NCBI RefSeq assembly: GCF_040543805.1
Contig: NZ_JBEUMS010000001.1
Span: forward strand, 558,001 to 622,000
DNA length: 64,000 bases
Source of the DNA: Arcicella rosea
Lineage (GTDB): Bacteria > Bacteroidota > Bacteroidia > Cytophagales > Spirosomataceae
Direction: 5' to 3'
Shown: one piece after another, positions 54,742-63,114 of the stretch
Layout: each line of letters opens with the position of its first letter
Numbering within the stretch: position 1 is the stretch's first letter
The notes under the pieces: generated by a model
Databases searched by the model: none
The model's input: the letters and a program-made list of their open reading frames with translations, nothing else
What the model was told of the DNA's origin: nothing
Made by a program: the position numbers and the translations under genes

Positions 54742-55721
54742 AACTTCACACTGACATAGAACTATTCAAGGATGCGGTTACTATCACTGCACAAATGCTT
54801 TCTTTACCAGAAATTTATGTGGAAAAAGACTATTGGGTAACTCTGGCTATACATCAAATTTTCACTAGTGATGTTTCAGAGCTTACCATTTTAAAAGGTG
54901 GAACAGCCTTAGCCAAAACCTTTTCGTTCATCAACCGATTTTCTGAGGATATAGATTTGGTTGCTTTAAGAAGTTCAGAGGATAGCCCTAACAAACTAAA
55001 AGCTCGTTTAAAGAAAATCACTGAATCAATTATCGACCTAATGCCTGAAATTGAGGTTGACGGAATTACCAATAAAAAAGGACTTATCCGAAAAACGGCT
55101 CACTCATATTCCAAGGCATTCAGTGGAGAGTTCGGACAAGTAAGAGATATGATTATATTGGAAGCAAGCTGGCTTGGTTCTTATGAACCTTATCAAAAAG
55201 GCAAGATTAGTTCCATGATTTACGGTATGATGGTTGAGCGAAAGCAAGAAGAAATTGCCAAACAATATGGTTTACTTCCTTTTGATGTCATGGTTTTATC
55301 TCCAACCAGAACCTTGTGTGAAAAAATCATGAGCTTGGTTCGTTTTTCCTATACTCAAACGCCCATAGAAGACCTAAAGAAGAAAATTCGTCATACTTAT
55401 GATTTGCACCAGCTTCTGCAAGAAGTGGATATAAAAGCATTTTTTGAATCAGAAATGTTTGATGAAATGATGATAAAAGTAGCTCAAGACGATAAGGTAA
55501 GTTTTAAGAATAATAACGACTGGCTTCAATTTCACCCAAGTGAAGCATTACTTTTTAGAGATTTAGATAATGTATGGGCAGAATTGAAACAAACCTATAA
55601 TGGCAGTTTCAAAGCCCTTGTATATGGCTCGCTTCCTAAAGATGATTTAGTTTTAGAAACACTCAGAAAGATAAAGAATAGACTGGATTTATTAGAGTGG
55701 AACATACCTGAAAAACTTTAG
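54738..55721 (+). CDS. abiEii: AbiEii family nucleotidyltransferase toxin
   Basis: 327 residues. The nucleotidyltransferase signature LKGGTALAKTF (about 52-62) is followed by RFSEDIDLVAL, with the two catalytic aspartates, and a helical C-terminus. AbiEii-type toxins transfer nucleotides to tRNA and block growth on phage infection. It forms a type IV toxin-antitoxin pair with the preceding gene and may act in defence. Confidence 0.9.
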   Translation: MKLHTDIELFKDAVTITAQMLSLPEIYVEKDYWVTLAIHQIFTSDVSELTILKGGTALAKTFSFINRFSEDIDLVALRSSEDSPNKLKARLKKITESIIDLMPEIEVDGITNKKGLIRKTAHSYSKAFSGEFGQVRDMIILEASWLGSYEPYQKGKISSMIYGMMVERKQEEIAKQYGLLPFDVMVLSPTRTLCEKIMSLVRFSYTQTPIEDLKKKIRHTYDLHQLLQEVDIKAFFESEMFDEMMIKVAQDDKVSFKNNNDWLQFHPSEALLFRDLDNVWAELKQTYNGSFKALVYGSLPKDDLVLETLRKIKNRLDLLEWNIPEKL

Positions 55722-55766
55722 AGGAATCTAGCTCCTTCAATGTTTTCATTGTCATGGGAAACAACA

Positions 55767-55804
55767 TAAATGTCCAGTTTTTTATATAAAAAACTGGACA
55801 TTTA
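55767..55804. repeat. 38-bp perfect palindrome left of SIR2-HerA
   Basis: The half-site TAAATGTCCAGTTTTTTAT is followed by its exact complement. A near-identical palindrome lies at 59116-59157, and the similarity extends about 15 bases to the left (TCATgGGAAACAACATA). Possible operator, terminator or module boundary. Confidence 0.75.
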
Positions 55805-55916
55805 GACTATACACTACCTCAATTAAGGCACAAAACTGAACATTAAAAATTTTTATTTATATAACACTTAAATAGGAATATACTATCTTAGGAGTTCAAC
55901 TGAAAGTATAAGCCAA

Positions 55917-57182
55917 ATGACATCTCAAACATCCGAAACACCTAAAACAGGAGAATGGAAATATATCCTTTTGAATGGTAAATCTAAACGATTGGAAGTT
56001 TTAAATCCAGAGTTCAACAAAGGTTCGCTTGAGTCTTTAGAGGAGATTAGACCATTCAAAAAAGATGAAGAAAATACTACTCCATCTGTAGAAATTGCAA
56101 ATCGACTAATGAGAGAAGGCTACGTAGATTTCTTCAAAAAACCTTTCAAAAACTTACTTATTCTATCTGGTGCAGGCTCTTCTATTGACGTTGGCGGACC
56201 TTTAATGAGCCATCTTTGGACAAAAGTGGAAGAAAAGTATCGTATTAATGGCATTGATGGATTTAGCATCATAAGAAAAAGTGTTAACTTTTCTAGTCCA
56301 CAACAAGACCTTGAAGCACTACTATCACAAATAGAGGGTTATAGTAAATTTGCTGGAGATATTAAAATCACCATTGATAGCAAAGTGTTCAATTTAAGCG
56401 AGATAAAGGATTCAATTTTTGAAATCATAAAGCACAATTGCACAATTGCAAAACCTACAGGAGTTTACCCACATAAGATTTTTTTAGAAAAGCTTCTTCA
56501 AAGAAAACAAACAAATCCCCGTGTAAAAGTTTTTACTCTTAACTATGATTTGTTATTTGAGTACGCAGCTACAGAAGTAAATGCAATAATTATTGATGGC
56601 TTTTCTTTTACCTTTCCGAGAACGTTTAGTGGACGACTTTTTGACTATGATATTGTTCAAAGAGAGGGCAGCAAATTACAAGAAGAAGATAATTTTATAC
56701 AAAGAGTTTTTCATCTTCATAAATTACATGGCTCACTAAACTGGGAAAGAGAAATAGATGGAAGGATTTTAGTAAAAGATAATCCCAAGAAACCCTTAAT
56801 GGTGTATCCCAGAGAAGCAAAATATGAGGATTCTTACGAGCAACCTTTCTTTGAGATGATGGCTAGATTTCAAAGAAGCTTGAGAATTAATAATGATACA
56901 TTACTAATATCAATAGGATACAGCTTTAATGATAAACACATTAATGCAGCAATTGAAGAGGCATTAAATCAAAACCCAAGCTTTAGGCTTGCTGTAATAA
57001 ACCCTCAATTTGATGACACTAGAACATCCGATGCATTAAAACAAATAAAACTCCTAGCTGAGCATTCTGAAAGGGTAATACTGATTTCAGAAAAATTTAT
57101 AGACTTCGCAAACTTTTTCCCAGAAATACAGACCTATGATACTGAAACCTATAACGCCATAAGCCTGAAAAATGACAAATAG
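55917..57182 (+). CDS. SIR2-domain defence protein
   Basis: 421 residues with a SIR2 NAD-binding domain: LSGAGSSIDVGGP (83-95) is the dinucleotide loop, LNYDLLFEYAA is the later nucleotide-binding part, and the histidine in FHLHKLHGSLNW is the probable catalytic one. SIR2 proteins of this kind hydrolyse NAD during phage infection. It overlaps the HerA-type ATPase by 11 bases, giving the SIR2-HerA arrangement. The first 80 residues are unrecognised. Confidence 0.85.
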   Translation: MTSQTSETPKTGEWKYILLNGKSKRLEVLNPEFNKGSLESLEEIRPFKKDEENTTPSVEIANRLMREGYVDFFKKPFKNLLILSGAGSSIDVGGPLMSHLWTKVEEKYRINGIDGFSIIRKSVNFSSPQQDLEALLSQIEGYSKFAGDIKITIDSKVFNLSEIKDSIFEIIKHNCTIAKPTGVYPHKIFLEKLLQRKQTNPRVKVFTLNYDLLFEYAATEVNAIIIDGFSFTFPRTFSGRLFDYDIVQREGSKLQEEDNFIQRVFHLHKLHGSLNWEREIDGRILVKDNPKKPLMVYPREAKYEDSYEQPFFEMMARFQRSLRINNDTLLISIGYSFNDKHINAAIEEALNQNPSFRLAVINPQFDDTRTSDALKQIKLLAEHSERVILISEKFIDFANFFPEIQTYDTETYNAISLKNDK

Positions 57183-58893
57183 TAAAATAAACCCATTTAG
57201 GCATGAATACTTTTTAGGCTACATAAATCAAGTATTCCCACAGTTTGTAAAAATACATTTTCCATCATCTGTATTACTTAATGGATTTACTCATTTTGGA
57301 GAAGAATTTAATGGAGGATTAGTAGGTAGCTTTATCGTTATCGAAGGGGAAAAGTATGGATTTCTAGGTAGAATTACTGAACTATCATTACCAGAGTCAG
57401 AACGCCTCTCTCTGAATGAGCGAGCTTTTCAGACAAACGATTTTCACCCTACAGGAAGAATAGAAATTTTACTTTCGTTTGACTTATACAACCCTTTTAA
57501 AGTTAAAAAAGGGCTCACTTCTTATCCAAATATTGGAGCAAAGGTTTTTGTAAGTTCAGGAGAGCTAGTACAAGAGTACATGTCCCGTTTTGGAGTCAAA
57601 GATAGTGAGCAACCGAATTGCGTATCATTAGGGCACTTAGTTTCAAGTAAATCAACAGATGTTAAAGTAAATTTACAGTCAATATTTGGAAGACATTGTG
57701 CCGTTGTTGGAACTACAGGAGGAGGTAAAAGTTACACAACCAGCAAACTTATAGAATCTGTTATTGCGACAGGAAATAAAGCGATAATTATTGATGCTAC
57801 AGGGGAGTATGAAGGGAAGTATGATGATAGTGTGTCTATTGATATCGGTGACGGAACGCATGTTTTTCACTATTCTCAATTAACAATAGACGACCTTTTT
57901 TACTTAATGAGACCTTCCTCTAAAACGCAAGTTCCTAAACTTATGGAAGCTATTCGTTCACTAAAAATTGTTTCTTTGAATAATGGACAAAGCTTAAATA
58001 AAGTATTAAGCTCAACAGAAACACTTACAACTAATATTCAAGATGGATTAGTAAAAAAAAGTGGGTCTGACAAACGTCCTTTTGAAGAATTCTATTATAA
58101 AAATACTTCTCAAATAGAGAGTGAAAACTCAAATTTTGATATTGAAAAATTACCATCACAAATTACTCATGAATGTGTATGGGATACTGCTAATGGTGCT
58201 CCCCACAAGTGGGGGAGTAAAAATGAAAATGATGTTTCTTATTGTGTGAGCCTTATCTCAAGGATTAACAATATAATTAGTACCTCTATTTACCAAAATA
58301 TTTTTGGATTTAAAAAACAGCTTGATGCCAATGATATAACCAGCGTTATAAGTAGATTTATCAAAGGAGACAATAAGATTTTAAGGCTCAATTTCGGAAA
58401 TATTCCATTTGATTTCCAAGTGAGAGAAATATTAGCAAATGCAATTGGAAAGTATCTATTAAACTTAGCAAGAAATAAAGAGTTCAAAGAAACTCCAATC
58501 GTTCTTTTTGTAGATGAGGCTCATCAGTTTTTGAATAAAACAATTAAGGATGAATATTTTGATGTTAAACCGTTAGACGCTTTTGACTCTATTGCTAAGG
58601 AATGTAGAAAACATGGCTTATTTCTTTGTATTGCTACCCAAATGCCAAGAGACATTCCCCATGGAACGTTAAGTCAGATGGGAACATTTGTTGTTCATAG
58701 GCTAATTAATCATAATGATAAGGAAGCTATAAATAACGCCTGTAGCTCAGCTAATAAGAATACATTAGATTTCTTACCAATTTTAGGTGAAGGCGAAGCA
58801 GTTTTAACAGGTGTTGATTTTCCAATGCCTATCATAATGAAGTTTTATGAGCCAATTAATAAACCTAACTCAAAAACACCAAGACTTAAATAA
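57172..58893 (+). CDS. HerA-like ATPase of the SIR2-HerA system
   Basis: 573 residues. An N-terminal HAS-barrel-like part (about 1-160) precedes the P-loop GTTGGGKSYT (180-189), Walker B FVDEAHQFL (about 445) and a C-terminal helicase segment with CIATQMPRDIPHGTLSQMGT. HerA proteins form hexameric DNA translocases and here probably regulate or assemble the SIR2 NADase. A possible tiny coupled frame follows its stop. Confidence 0.85.
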   Translation: MTNSKINPFRHEYFLGYINQVFPQFVKIHFPSSVLLNGFTHFGEEFNGGLVGSFIVIEGEKYGFLGRITELSLPESERLSLNERAFQTNDFHPTGRIEILLSFDLYNPFKVKKGLTSYPNIGAKVFVSSGELVQEYMSRFGVKDSEQPNCVSLGHLVSSKSTDVKVNLQSIFGRHCAVVGTTGGGKSYTTSKLIESVIATGNKAIIIDATGEYEGKYDDSVSIDIGDGTHVFHYSQLTIDDLFYLMRPSSKTQVPKLMEAIRSLKIVSLNNGQSLNKVLSSTETLTTNIQDGLVKKSGSDKRPFEEFYYKNTSQIESENSNFDIEKLPSQITHECVWDTANGAPHKWGSKNENDVSYCVSLISRINNIISTSIYQNIFGFKKQLDANDITSVISRFIKGDNKILRLNFGNIPFDFQVREILANAIGKYLLNLARNKEFKETPIVLFVDEAHQFLNKTIKDEYFDVKPLDAFDSIAKECRKHGLFLCIATQMPRDIPHGTLSQMGTFVVHRLINHNDKEAINNACSSANKNTLDFLPILGEGEAVLTGVDFPMPIIMKFYEPINKPNSKTPRLK

Positions 58894-58895
58894 AC

Positions 58896-58991
58896 ATGAC
58901 TCCAACAACCTTTTCAATTGAAGCTCTTACTGGGTCAAGATTAAGACGAGAGTATCTGTTTCGTTTTGAAATCTCCAAATGTAATACCTAA
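58896..58991 (+). CDS. Tiny open frame after HerA
   Basis: 31 codons beginning 2 bases after the HerA stop (MTPTTFSIEALTGSRLRREY...). It may be a coupled small peptide or only a remnant. No supporting motif is seen. The remaining bases to 59559 contain a palindrome, a tRNA-Ser fragment and integrase-site-like repeats. Confidence 0.2.
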   Translation: MTPTTFSIEALTGSRLRREYLFRFEISKCNT

Positions 58992-59115
58992 CTGACACAA
59001 GTAGCGTGATTATATTCTTCGTGCGTTAATTCGCAAGGCAGGCAACAGCTATTCCTTTAATAATAGATATAATTAGAACCTAATATAGGTGTATTTGCTT
59101 CTCATAGAAAACAAC

Positions 59116-59157
59116 ATAGAATGTCCAGTTTTTTAATTAAAAAACTGGACATTCTAT
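59116..59157. repeat. 42-bp perfect palindrome right of SIR2-HerA
   Basis: ATAGAATGTCCAG-TTTTTTAATTAAAAAA-CTGGACATTCTAT. The core AATGTCCAGTTTTTTA is identical to that at 55767-55804. The two form a pair around the SIR2-HerA genes. Confidence 0.75.
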
Positions 59158-59362
59158 TACAATACTCACTCCTTTTTCTTTCATAGAAACATGATAAACA
59201 CCGTAGCAAGTCTATGCCATGAGATTTGACATTCCAGTGAACTTAGGATATTAATGAACAATCCACATTTCTAATTATTAGAAGTACGGATAACAAACAG
59301 TGGTAAGGGAAAAAACAAAAGACTTTTTTCTTCATATTGGCAATGGGTTAATTCTTACTTTT

Positions 59363-59382
59363 GAATCCCACCTCTTCCGCCA
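59363..59382 (+). repeat. tRNA-Ser 3'-end fragment, probable att core
   Basis: GAATCCCACCTCTTCCGCCA reads as the end of a tRNA-Ser: T-loop end, T-stem half CCCAC, acceptor half CTCTTCC, discriminator G and an encoded CCA. No 5' half or T-stem partner lies upstream. The tRNAs in this window do not encode CCA, so it looks foreign. P4-type integrases commonly have such tRNA 3' fragments just upstream. Confidence 0.6.
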
Positions 59383-59481
59383 ATACTTGATTTACGGGTA
59401 TTACCCAATCTTAATCAAGTCGATGAAAAAACATACTTTATCCTTACTATTGGTACATTGACCTAAACCCCAATTATTGGT

Positions 59482-59532
59482 TTTAGGGTAAGATTTAGGG
59501 TAAGATTTCAATTATCCATAACGTCTTACCCC
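59482..59532. promoter_or_regulatory. Arm-site-like repeats before the P4-type integrase
   Basis: Two tandem copies of TTTAGGGTAAGA (59482-59505) are followed by the inverted copy TCTTACCCC (59524-59532). The position just before the integrase gene suggests arm-type binding or autoregulation. Confidence 0.5.
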
Positions 59533-59559
59533 AGTAGCCAAGCTACCAAGGAGTAAAAG

Positions 59560-60747
59560 ATGTCTCTTTCAGACTTAGCCATTCGTCACGCCACCCCTAA
59601 ACACAAACCATTCAAGCTATCCGACACAGAAGGATTATTCCTTGATGTCAGACCTACAGGAAAGAAAATATGGAGGCTCAAATACTATTTCCTTGGGAAT
59701 GAACGGCTATATACCATTGGCAACTATCCAAGCATCAATTTAGTTAAAGCACGTGAAAAACGAGATGAATTAAAATCAATTCTTGCAGATGGCAAAAACC
59801 CTGCCGAGATAAAGGCAGAACAAAAGCGTTTAGTCATTTTCCACAATGCCCAGACATTTCAGGTTGTCGCTGAGGAATGGCATAACCGTAAGCTTGATAC
59901 ATGGACGCAAGCCTATGCTAAGACCATACTATTTAGATTACAAATGAATGTCTTTCCTTATTTTGGGGACAGACGTATATCGACAATAACAATCCAAGAC
60001 ATTATTCATTGCCTACATAAAATAGAAGACCGTAAAGCTTACGACCTAGCCAAACGTGTCTTACATATTATAGGTCAAGTATTGAGATATGCTGTAATCA
60101 CTGGACGAGCAGAAAGAGATGTTACGCCAGACCTTCGTGGAGCTTTGAAAAGGCATAAATCTGGTCATTATGCCTGCATCTCTCCAGAAGAAATTCCAGA
60201 TTTCTTAAAAGCATTAAACTCAAATAATGCTCGACTATATCGTCAAACTGTCCTTGCAATACGTTTACTAATGTTAACATTTGTAAGAACAAAAGAACTT
60301 ATTGAAGCTACTTGGGATGAATTTGATTTTGACCGTAAAATCTGGACTATACCACCTGAAAGAATGAAGATGCGGCGACAACACGAAGTTCCTCTTTCTA
60401 GACAGGTTATTGAGATTTTGCAAGATTTAAAGAATATGTTCCCCACGAGGCAATACATTCTTCCAAGCATCATCAATGCAAAAAAGCCGATAAGCAATAA
60501 TACTATTCTGAAAGCTCTTGAATCTATGGGCTATAAGGGTCGCATGACTGGTCATGGTTTTAGAGCCTTAGCTATGAGTACTATTAAAGAAAACTTTAAT
60601 TACAGGCACGAAGTAATTGATAGACAGCTTGCTCACCTTCCTTCAAACAAGGTTGACCAAGCTTATGATAGAGCACAATTTATGCCTCAAAGAACACAAA
60701 TGATGCAGGATTGGGCTGATTATGTTGATAAAATCGTTAAGGATTAA
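59560..60747 (+). CDS. P4-type tyrosine integrase (DUF4102 family)
   Basis: 395 residues. An N-terminal arm-binding DUF4102 domain (about 1-90; FKLSDTEGLFLDVRPTGKKI) precedes a SAM-like core and the catalytic domain: Arg in LTFVRTKELIEATW, the HxxR-like GHGFRA, LAH and the nucleophile Tyr in AYDRAQF. This is unlike the integrase at 61438. It is characteristic of proteobacterial islands that insert into tRNA genes. A terminator hairpin follows. Confidence 0.9.
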   Translation: MSLSDLAIRHATPKHKPFKLSDTEGLFLDVRPTGKKIWRLKYYFLGNERLYTIGNYPSINLVKAREKRDELKSILADGKNPAEIKAEQKRLVIFHNAQTFQVVAEEWHNRKLDTWTQAYAKTILFRLQMNVFPYFGDRRISTITIQDIIHCLHKIEDRKAYDLAKRVLHIIGQVLRYAVITGRAERDVTPDLRGALKRHKSGHYACISPEEIPDFLKALNSNNARLYRQTVLAIRLLMLTFVRTKELIEATWDEFDFDRKIWTIPPERMKMRRQHEVPLSRQVIEILQDLKNMFPTRQYILPSIINAKKPISNNTILKALESMGYKGRMTGHGFRALAMSTIKENFNYRHEVIDRQLAHLPSNKVDQAYDRAQFMPQRTQMMQDWADYVDKIVKD

Positions 60748-60849
60748 CAATTACGAAAGGGATTGTACAAATTTCTTCCAAAAATCTATTTGTTATTATA
60801 ATTTCAAAATAGTATTTTTGGTTAATAGGTGTAGAACTATTTACCAAAT

Positions 60850-60874
60850 AGCTCAAACGATTTTCGTTTGAGCT
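60850..60874 (+). terminator. Terminator of the P4-type integrase
   Basis: AGCTCAAACGA and TCGTTTGAGCT with a 3-base loop, then TATTTTTT. Confidence 0.8.
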
Positions 60875-61028
60875 TATTTTTTGTGGTTCTATCGCTATAA
60901 AAATAACATTAAATTTATAGTAGTTTATAAATGATATTCACCTTACACGTATAAAGCAGGATATAAAGAACCACAACTATACAGTTTGTGTTTTTATTTT
61001 GAACCAAAAAAACTAAAATATAAGTAAC

Positions 61029-61277
61029 ATGGCAAAAAATACTAAAAGCACATCTAGCTCTATAGCTAGTAAAGCATCTGAAATCCTTACAAATCCTAAT
61101 TCTTCTGCTATTGCAAAAAGTTTAGCTGGCTCTGCTCTATCTCAAGCAAATACAGGAAATCAAACAGGTGCTAAAATGGAAAGTACTGCTTCTAAAGTTC
61201 TTCAAAGCGAAAAGTATAGTGAAATTACAAAAGAACTAGCAGCTTCTGTTCTTTCACAATCGAATAAAGACCGCTAA
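61029..61277 (+). CDS. Small alanine/serine-rich protein, unknown
   Basis: 82 residues, hydrophilic, with two similar halves (ASEILTNPNSSAIAKSLAGS and ASKVLQSEKYSEITKELAAS), implying an internal duplication of about 36 residues. No signal peptide. Located between the two integrase genes. Function unknown; such proteins are often seen beside integrases. Confidence 0.55.
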   Translation: MAKNTKSTSSSIASKASEILTNPNSSAIAKSLAGSALSQANTGNQTGAKMESTASKVLQSEKYSEITKELAASVLSQSNKDR

Positions 61278-61313
61278 TAGATTTTAGTAAAGGATGGATG
61301 CTTGAACTATGCC

Positions 61314-61357
61314 ACTTTCCACCCGCTTATACCGTTGGTATCATGCTGGTGGAAAGT
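61314..61357. other. Nested hairpin between convergent genes
   Basis: Outer stem ACTTTCCACC/GGTGGAAAGT and inner stem ATACC-GTT-GGTAT. There is no long T run. It could end transcription from either side or be the scar of a mobile element. Confidence 0.45.
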
Positions 61358-61437
61358 TCGGCACAAATAGTTATTTCGGTCGTGTAATCTTCTATTTTTA
61401 GCTATTCTATTATTGGACTACTGAACATTCGTTAGAC

Positions 61438-62652
61438 TTATAAATTAATCACAGCCTCCAAAGCATCATCAGTCATCTTGGTCATAAAATTCGACTGATA
61501 CTGCATCGTGGTTTTTATATCTGTATGCCTGTATAGCTTTTGAAGAACATTGGCTGGAATTCTATCTGCTGAGATTTGAGCAAATGAATGTCTGGCAATG
61601 TGCATGGTCAAAGGTTTTGTAATCCCTGCTTTTACTGCAATCTTTTTTAAATAGTCGTTACAAACCCGATTTCTTGTTTTGATATAATTTTGAACTTCGT
61701 TAGCTTTTGAAAGGTCTGGCAATTTGGCAAGGTCATGGAAAACTAAATCATGGGCATTTTCTCCTCTTGGGTACTGTTCCAAAATTCCTGTCACTTTATC
61801 AGGAACTCTCAAGGAACCTGTTTTTAGATTCTTGCCCATTGCGTAATACAAGCGTTCATTTTGAAAATCAGACCATTTAAGGCGTAGAACGTCAGAAATC
61901 CTCATTCCTGCAAAATAGAATGAAATCAGAAATAAATTTCTTGAATGATTTTCACCATCTGTCAATTCTAGGCTTTCCAGAGCCTTTATTTCATCAATAG
62001 TCAATCCAATTTTCATGGAATCAGGAAATTTGATAGAGATTTTTCCCTTGCCCTTACCGAAAGGATAGTATTTTTCTTCAACTAAACCAGAAGCAATTGC
62101 TCTATTAAAAATAGTCCTTATCACTACAAAGTGATTAACGACTGTTCTTTCAGTAATCTTTCTTGTACCGATAAGATAAGCTCTGAACTTTTGTAAAAGC
62201 CCAGGATTTATTTCAGCAAAGTTTATATCTGAACCGCCAAGAAATCTTCGAAAACCATTGATACGGGGTAAATCAGTACACTTTTGATTAAACCGTCCTG
62301 TTTTATCTAACTCTTCAATATACACTTTTGCTTGAGAAAAAAATGAAATACCTTCTTTGGGTTTTATATGGCTACGAACGGCTTTTGAAGATACATCCTT
62401 ATTATGAGCAGCCATATTTAGCATCTTATCATTTGCTTCTGCTTTTTTGCTAAGGATAAAATTATTTAACTGTGCTGAATTCGGATGAGACTTTTTTATT
62501 TTTTGTGCAACGGCATCCCAATCCGCTTTACGAACACTAAACCCTAAATAAATATACGAAGACTTTCTATCAATGGTAACACGCATCGCAAGCGGAAAAG
62601 TACCATCTGAATTTTGTTTGCTACGAAGAACAATTTTAAGTGAAGATGCCAT
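61438..62652 (-). CDS. Island tyrosine integrase (Bacteroidota type)
   Basis: 404 residues from ATG 62652. The frame is open to 62856, but that extension is translated from the att repeat and spacer, has no conserved look, and would not survive excision, so I reject it. An Arm-DNA-bind_5-like N-terminus (LKIVLRSKQNSDGTFPLAMR) is followed by a SAM-like core, then catalytic Arg in FAGMRISDVLRL, HxxR in MHIARHSF, and the tyrosine in TTMQYQSN after RHTDIK. It lies about 180 bases from the right att repeat and is the likely recombinase of this island. Confidence 0.92.
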   Translation of the reverse strand: MASSLKIVLRSKQNSDGTFPLAMRVTIDRKSSYIYLGFSVRKADWDAVAQKIKKSHPNSAQLNNFILSKKAEANDKMLNMAAHNKDVSSKAVRSHIKPKEGISFFSQAKVYIEELDKTGRFNQKCTDLPRINGFRRFLGGSDINFAEINPGLLQKFRAYLIGTRKITERTVVNHFVVIRTIFNRAIASGLVEEKYYPFGKGKGKISIKFPDSMKIGLTIDEIKALESLELTDGENHSRNLFLISFYFAGMRISDVLRLKWSDFQNERLYYAMGKNLKTGSLRVPDKVTGILEQYPRGENAHDLVFHDLAKLPDLSKANEVQNYIKTRNRVCNDYLKKIAVKAGITKPLTMHIARHSFAQISADRIPANVLQKLYRHTDIKTTMQYQSNFMTKMTDDALEAVINL

Positions 62653-62704
62653 ATTTGTAATGGATTTAGTCTCTACAAAATCTTTCAGTACAAATATAAA
62701 GAAA

Positions 62705-62729
62705 TATTTGGTACAACATAGGTACAACA
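62705..62729 (+). repeat. Putative integrase arm site, right copy
   Basis: Identical over 25 bases to 16433-16457, containing the double GGTACAACA. It lies about 50 bases upstream of the integrase start. Confidence 0.6.
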
Positions 62730-62832
62730 AATAGCGGTTTTTCTTGATTTTACCTGATTTTATAAAAATCATAACTATTTGATTATCAGCACATTTAAAA
62801 ACAAATAACACCATATTAAACCAAATATTTAT

Positions 62833-62889
62833 GGACTTAAAATCCTGTGAACGCAAGTTCGTACGGGTTCGATTCCCGTCCCCGGTACA
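62833..62889 (+). repeat. attR: 57-bp direct repeat, orphan tRNA-Leu 3' part
   Basis: Perfect copy of 16334-16390. There is no 5' half of a tRNA upstream, so it is not a functional tRNA gene. It marks the right edge of the island. Confidence 0.92.
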
Positions 62890-62896
62890 TTAAAAA

Positions 62897-62940
62897 ATAA
62901 ACTCTTTAAATTAGCATTTTGCTTGATTTGAAGAGTTTAT
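62897..62940 (+). terminator. Original tRNA-Leu terminator
   Basis: ATAAACTCTT pairs with AAGAGTTTAT and is followed by TTTTTTTG. It lies 8 bases after attR, in the place expected for the terminator of the uninterrupted tRNA-Leu gene. Confidence 0.65.
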
Positions 62941-63114
62941 TTTTTTTGTCCATACTTCTCTTATTTTTCATTACACCTTCTTCTGTATCATCTCAAATGA
63001 TGATATTTGTACCTTAGATTTCTTTCAGTAAATCATTCAACATGAATACTTCGTTTGGTTTGAAATACTAAACTCCATGATTTCGTTTATTTCTTGAAGC
63101 TAACTCCTACAATA

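Larger units (their letters stand above)
16391..62889. mobile_element. 46.5-kb tRNA-Leu genomic island (mobilizable)
   Basis: The island is bounded by perfect 57-bp repeats of the tRNA-Leu 3' part. It carries a tyrosine integrase at the right end (61438-62652), a putative 25-bp arm-site repeat just inside both ends, a MobF relaxase, a VirD4-type coupling protein, an anti-restriction gene, metal resistance, toxin-antitoxin and defence genes. No VirB4-like ATPase or other mating-pair gene is visible, so it is best viewed as an integrative mobilizable element that borrows a transfer channel. A second integrase with a foreign tRNA-Ser fragment suggests a composite origin. Confidence 0.85.

Noticed and set aside
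59363..59382. Intact tRNA-Ser gene
   Set aside because: No 5' half, anticodon arm or T-stem partner can be found upstream; only the last 20 bases fit.
62653..62856. N-terminal extension of the island integrase
   Set aside because: Encoded by the att repeat and spacer; the conserved arm-binding domain starts at 62652.
62833..62889. Second functional tRNA-Leu gene
   Set aside because: Only the 3' part is present; no D arm or 5' acceptor strand lies upstream.
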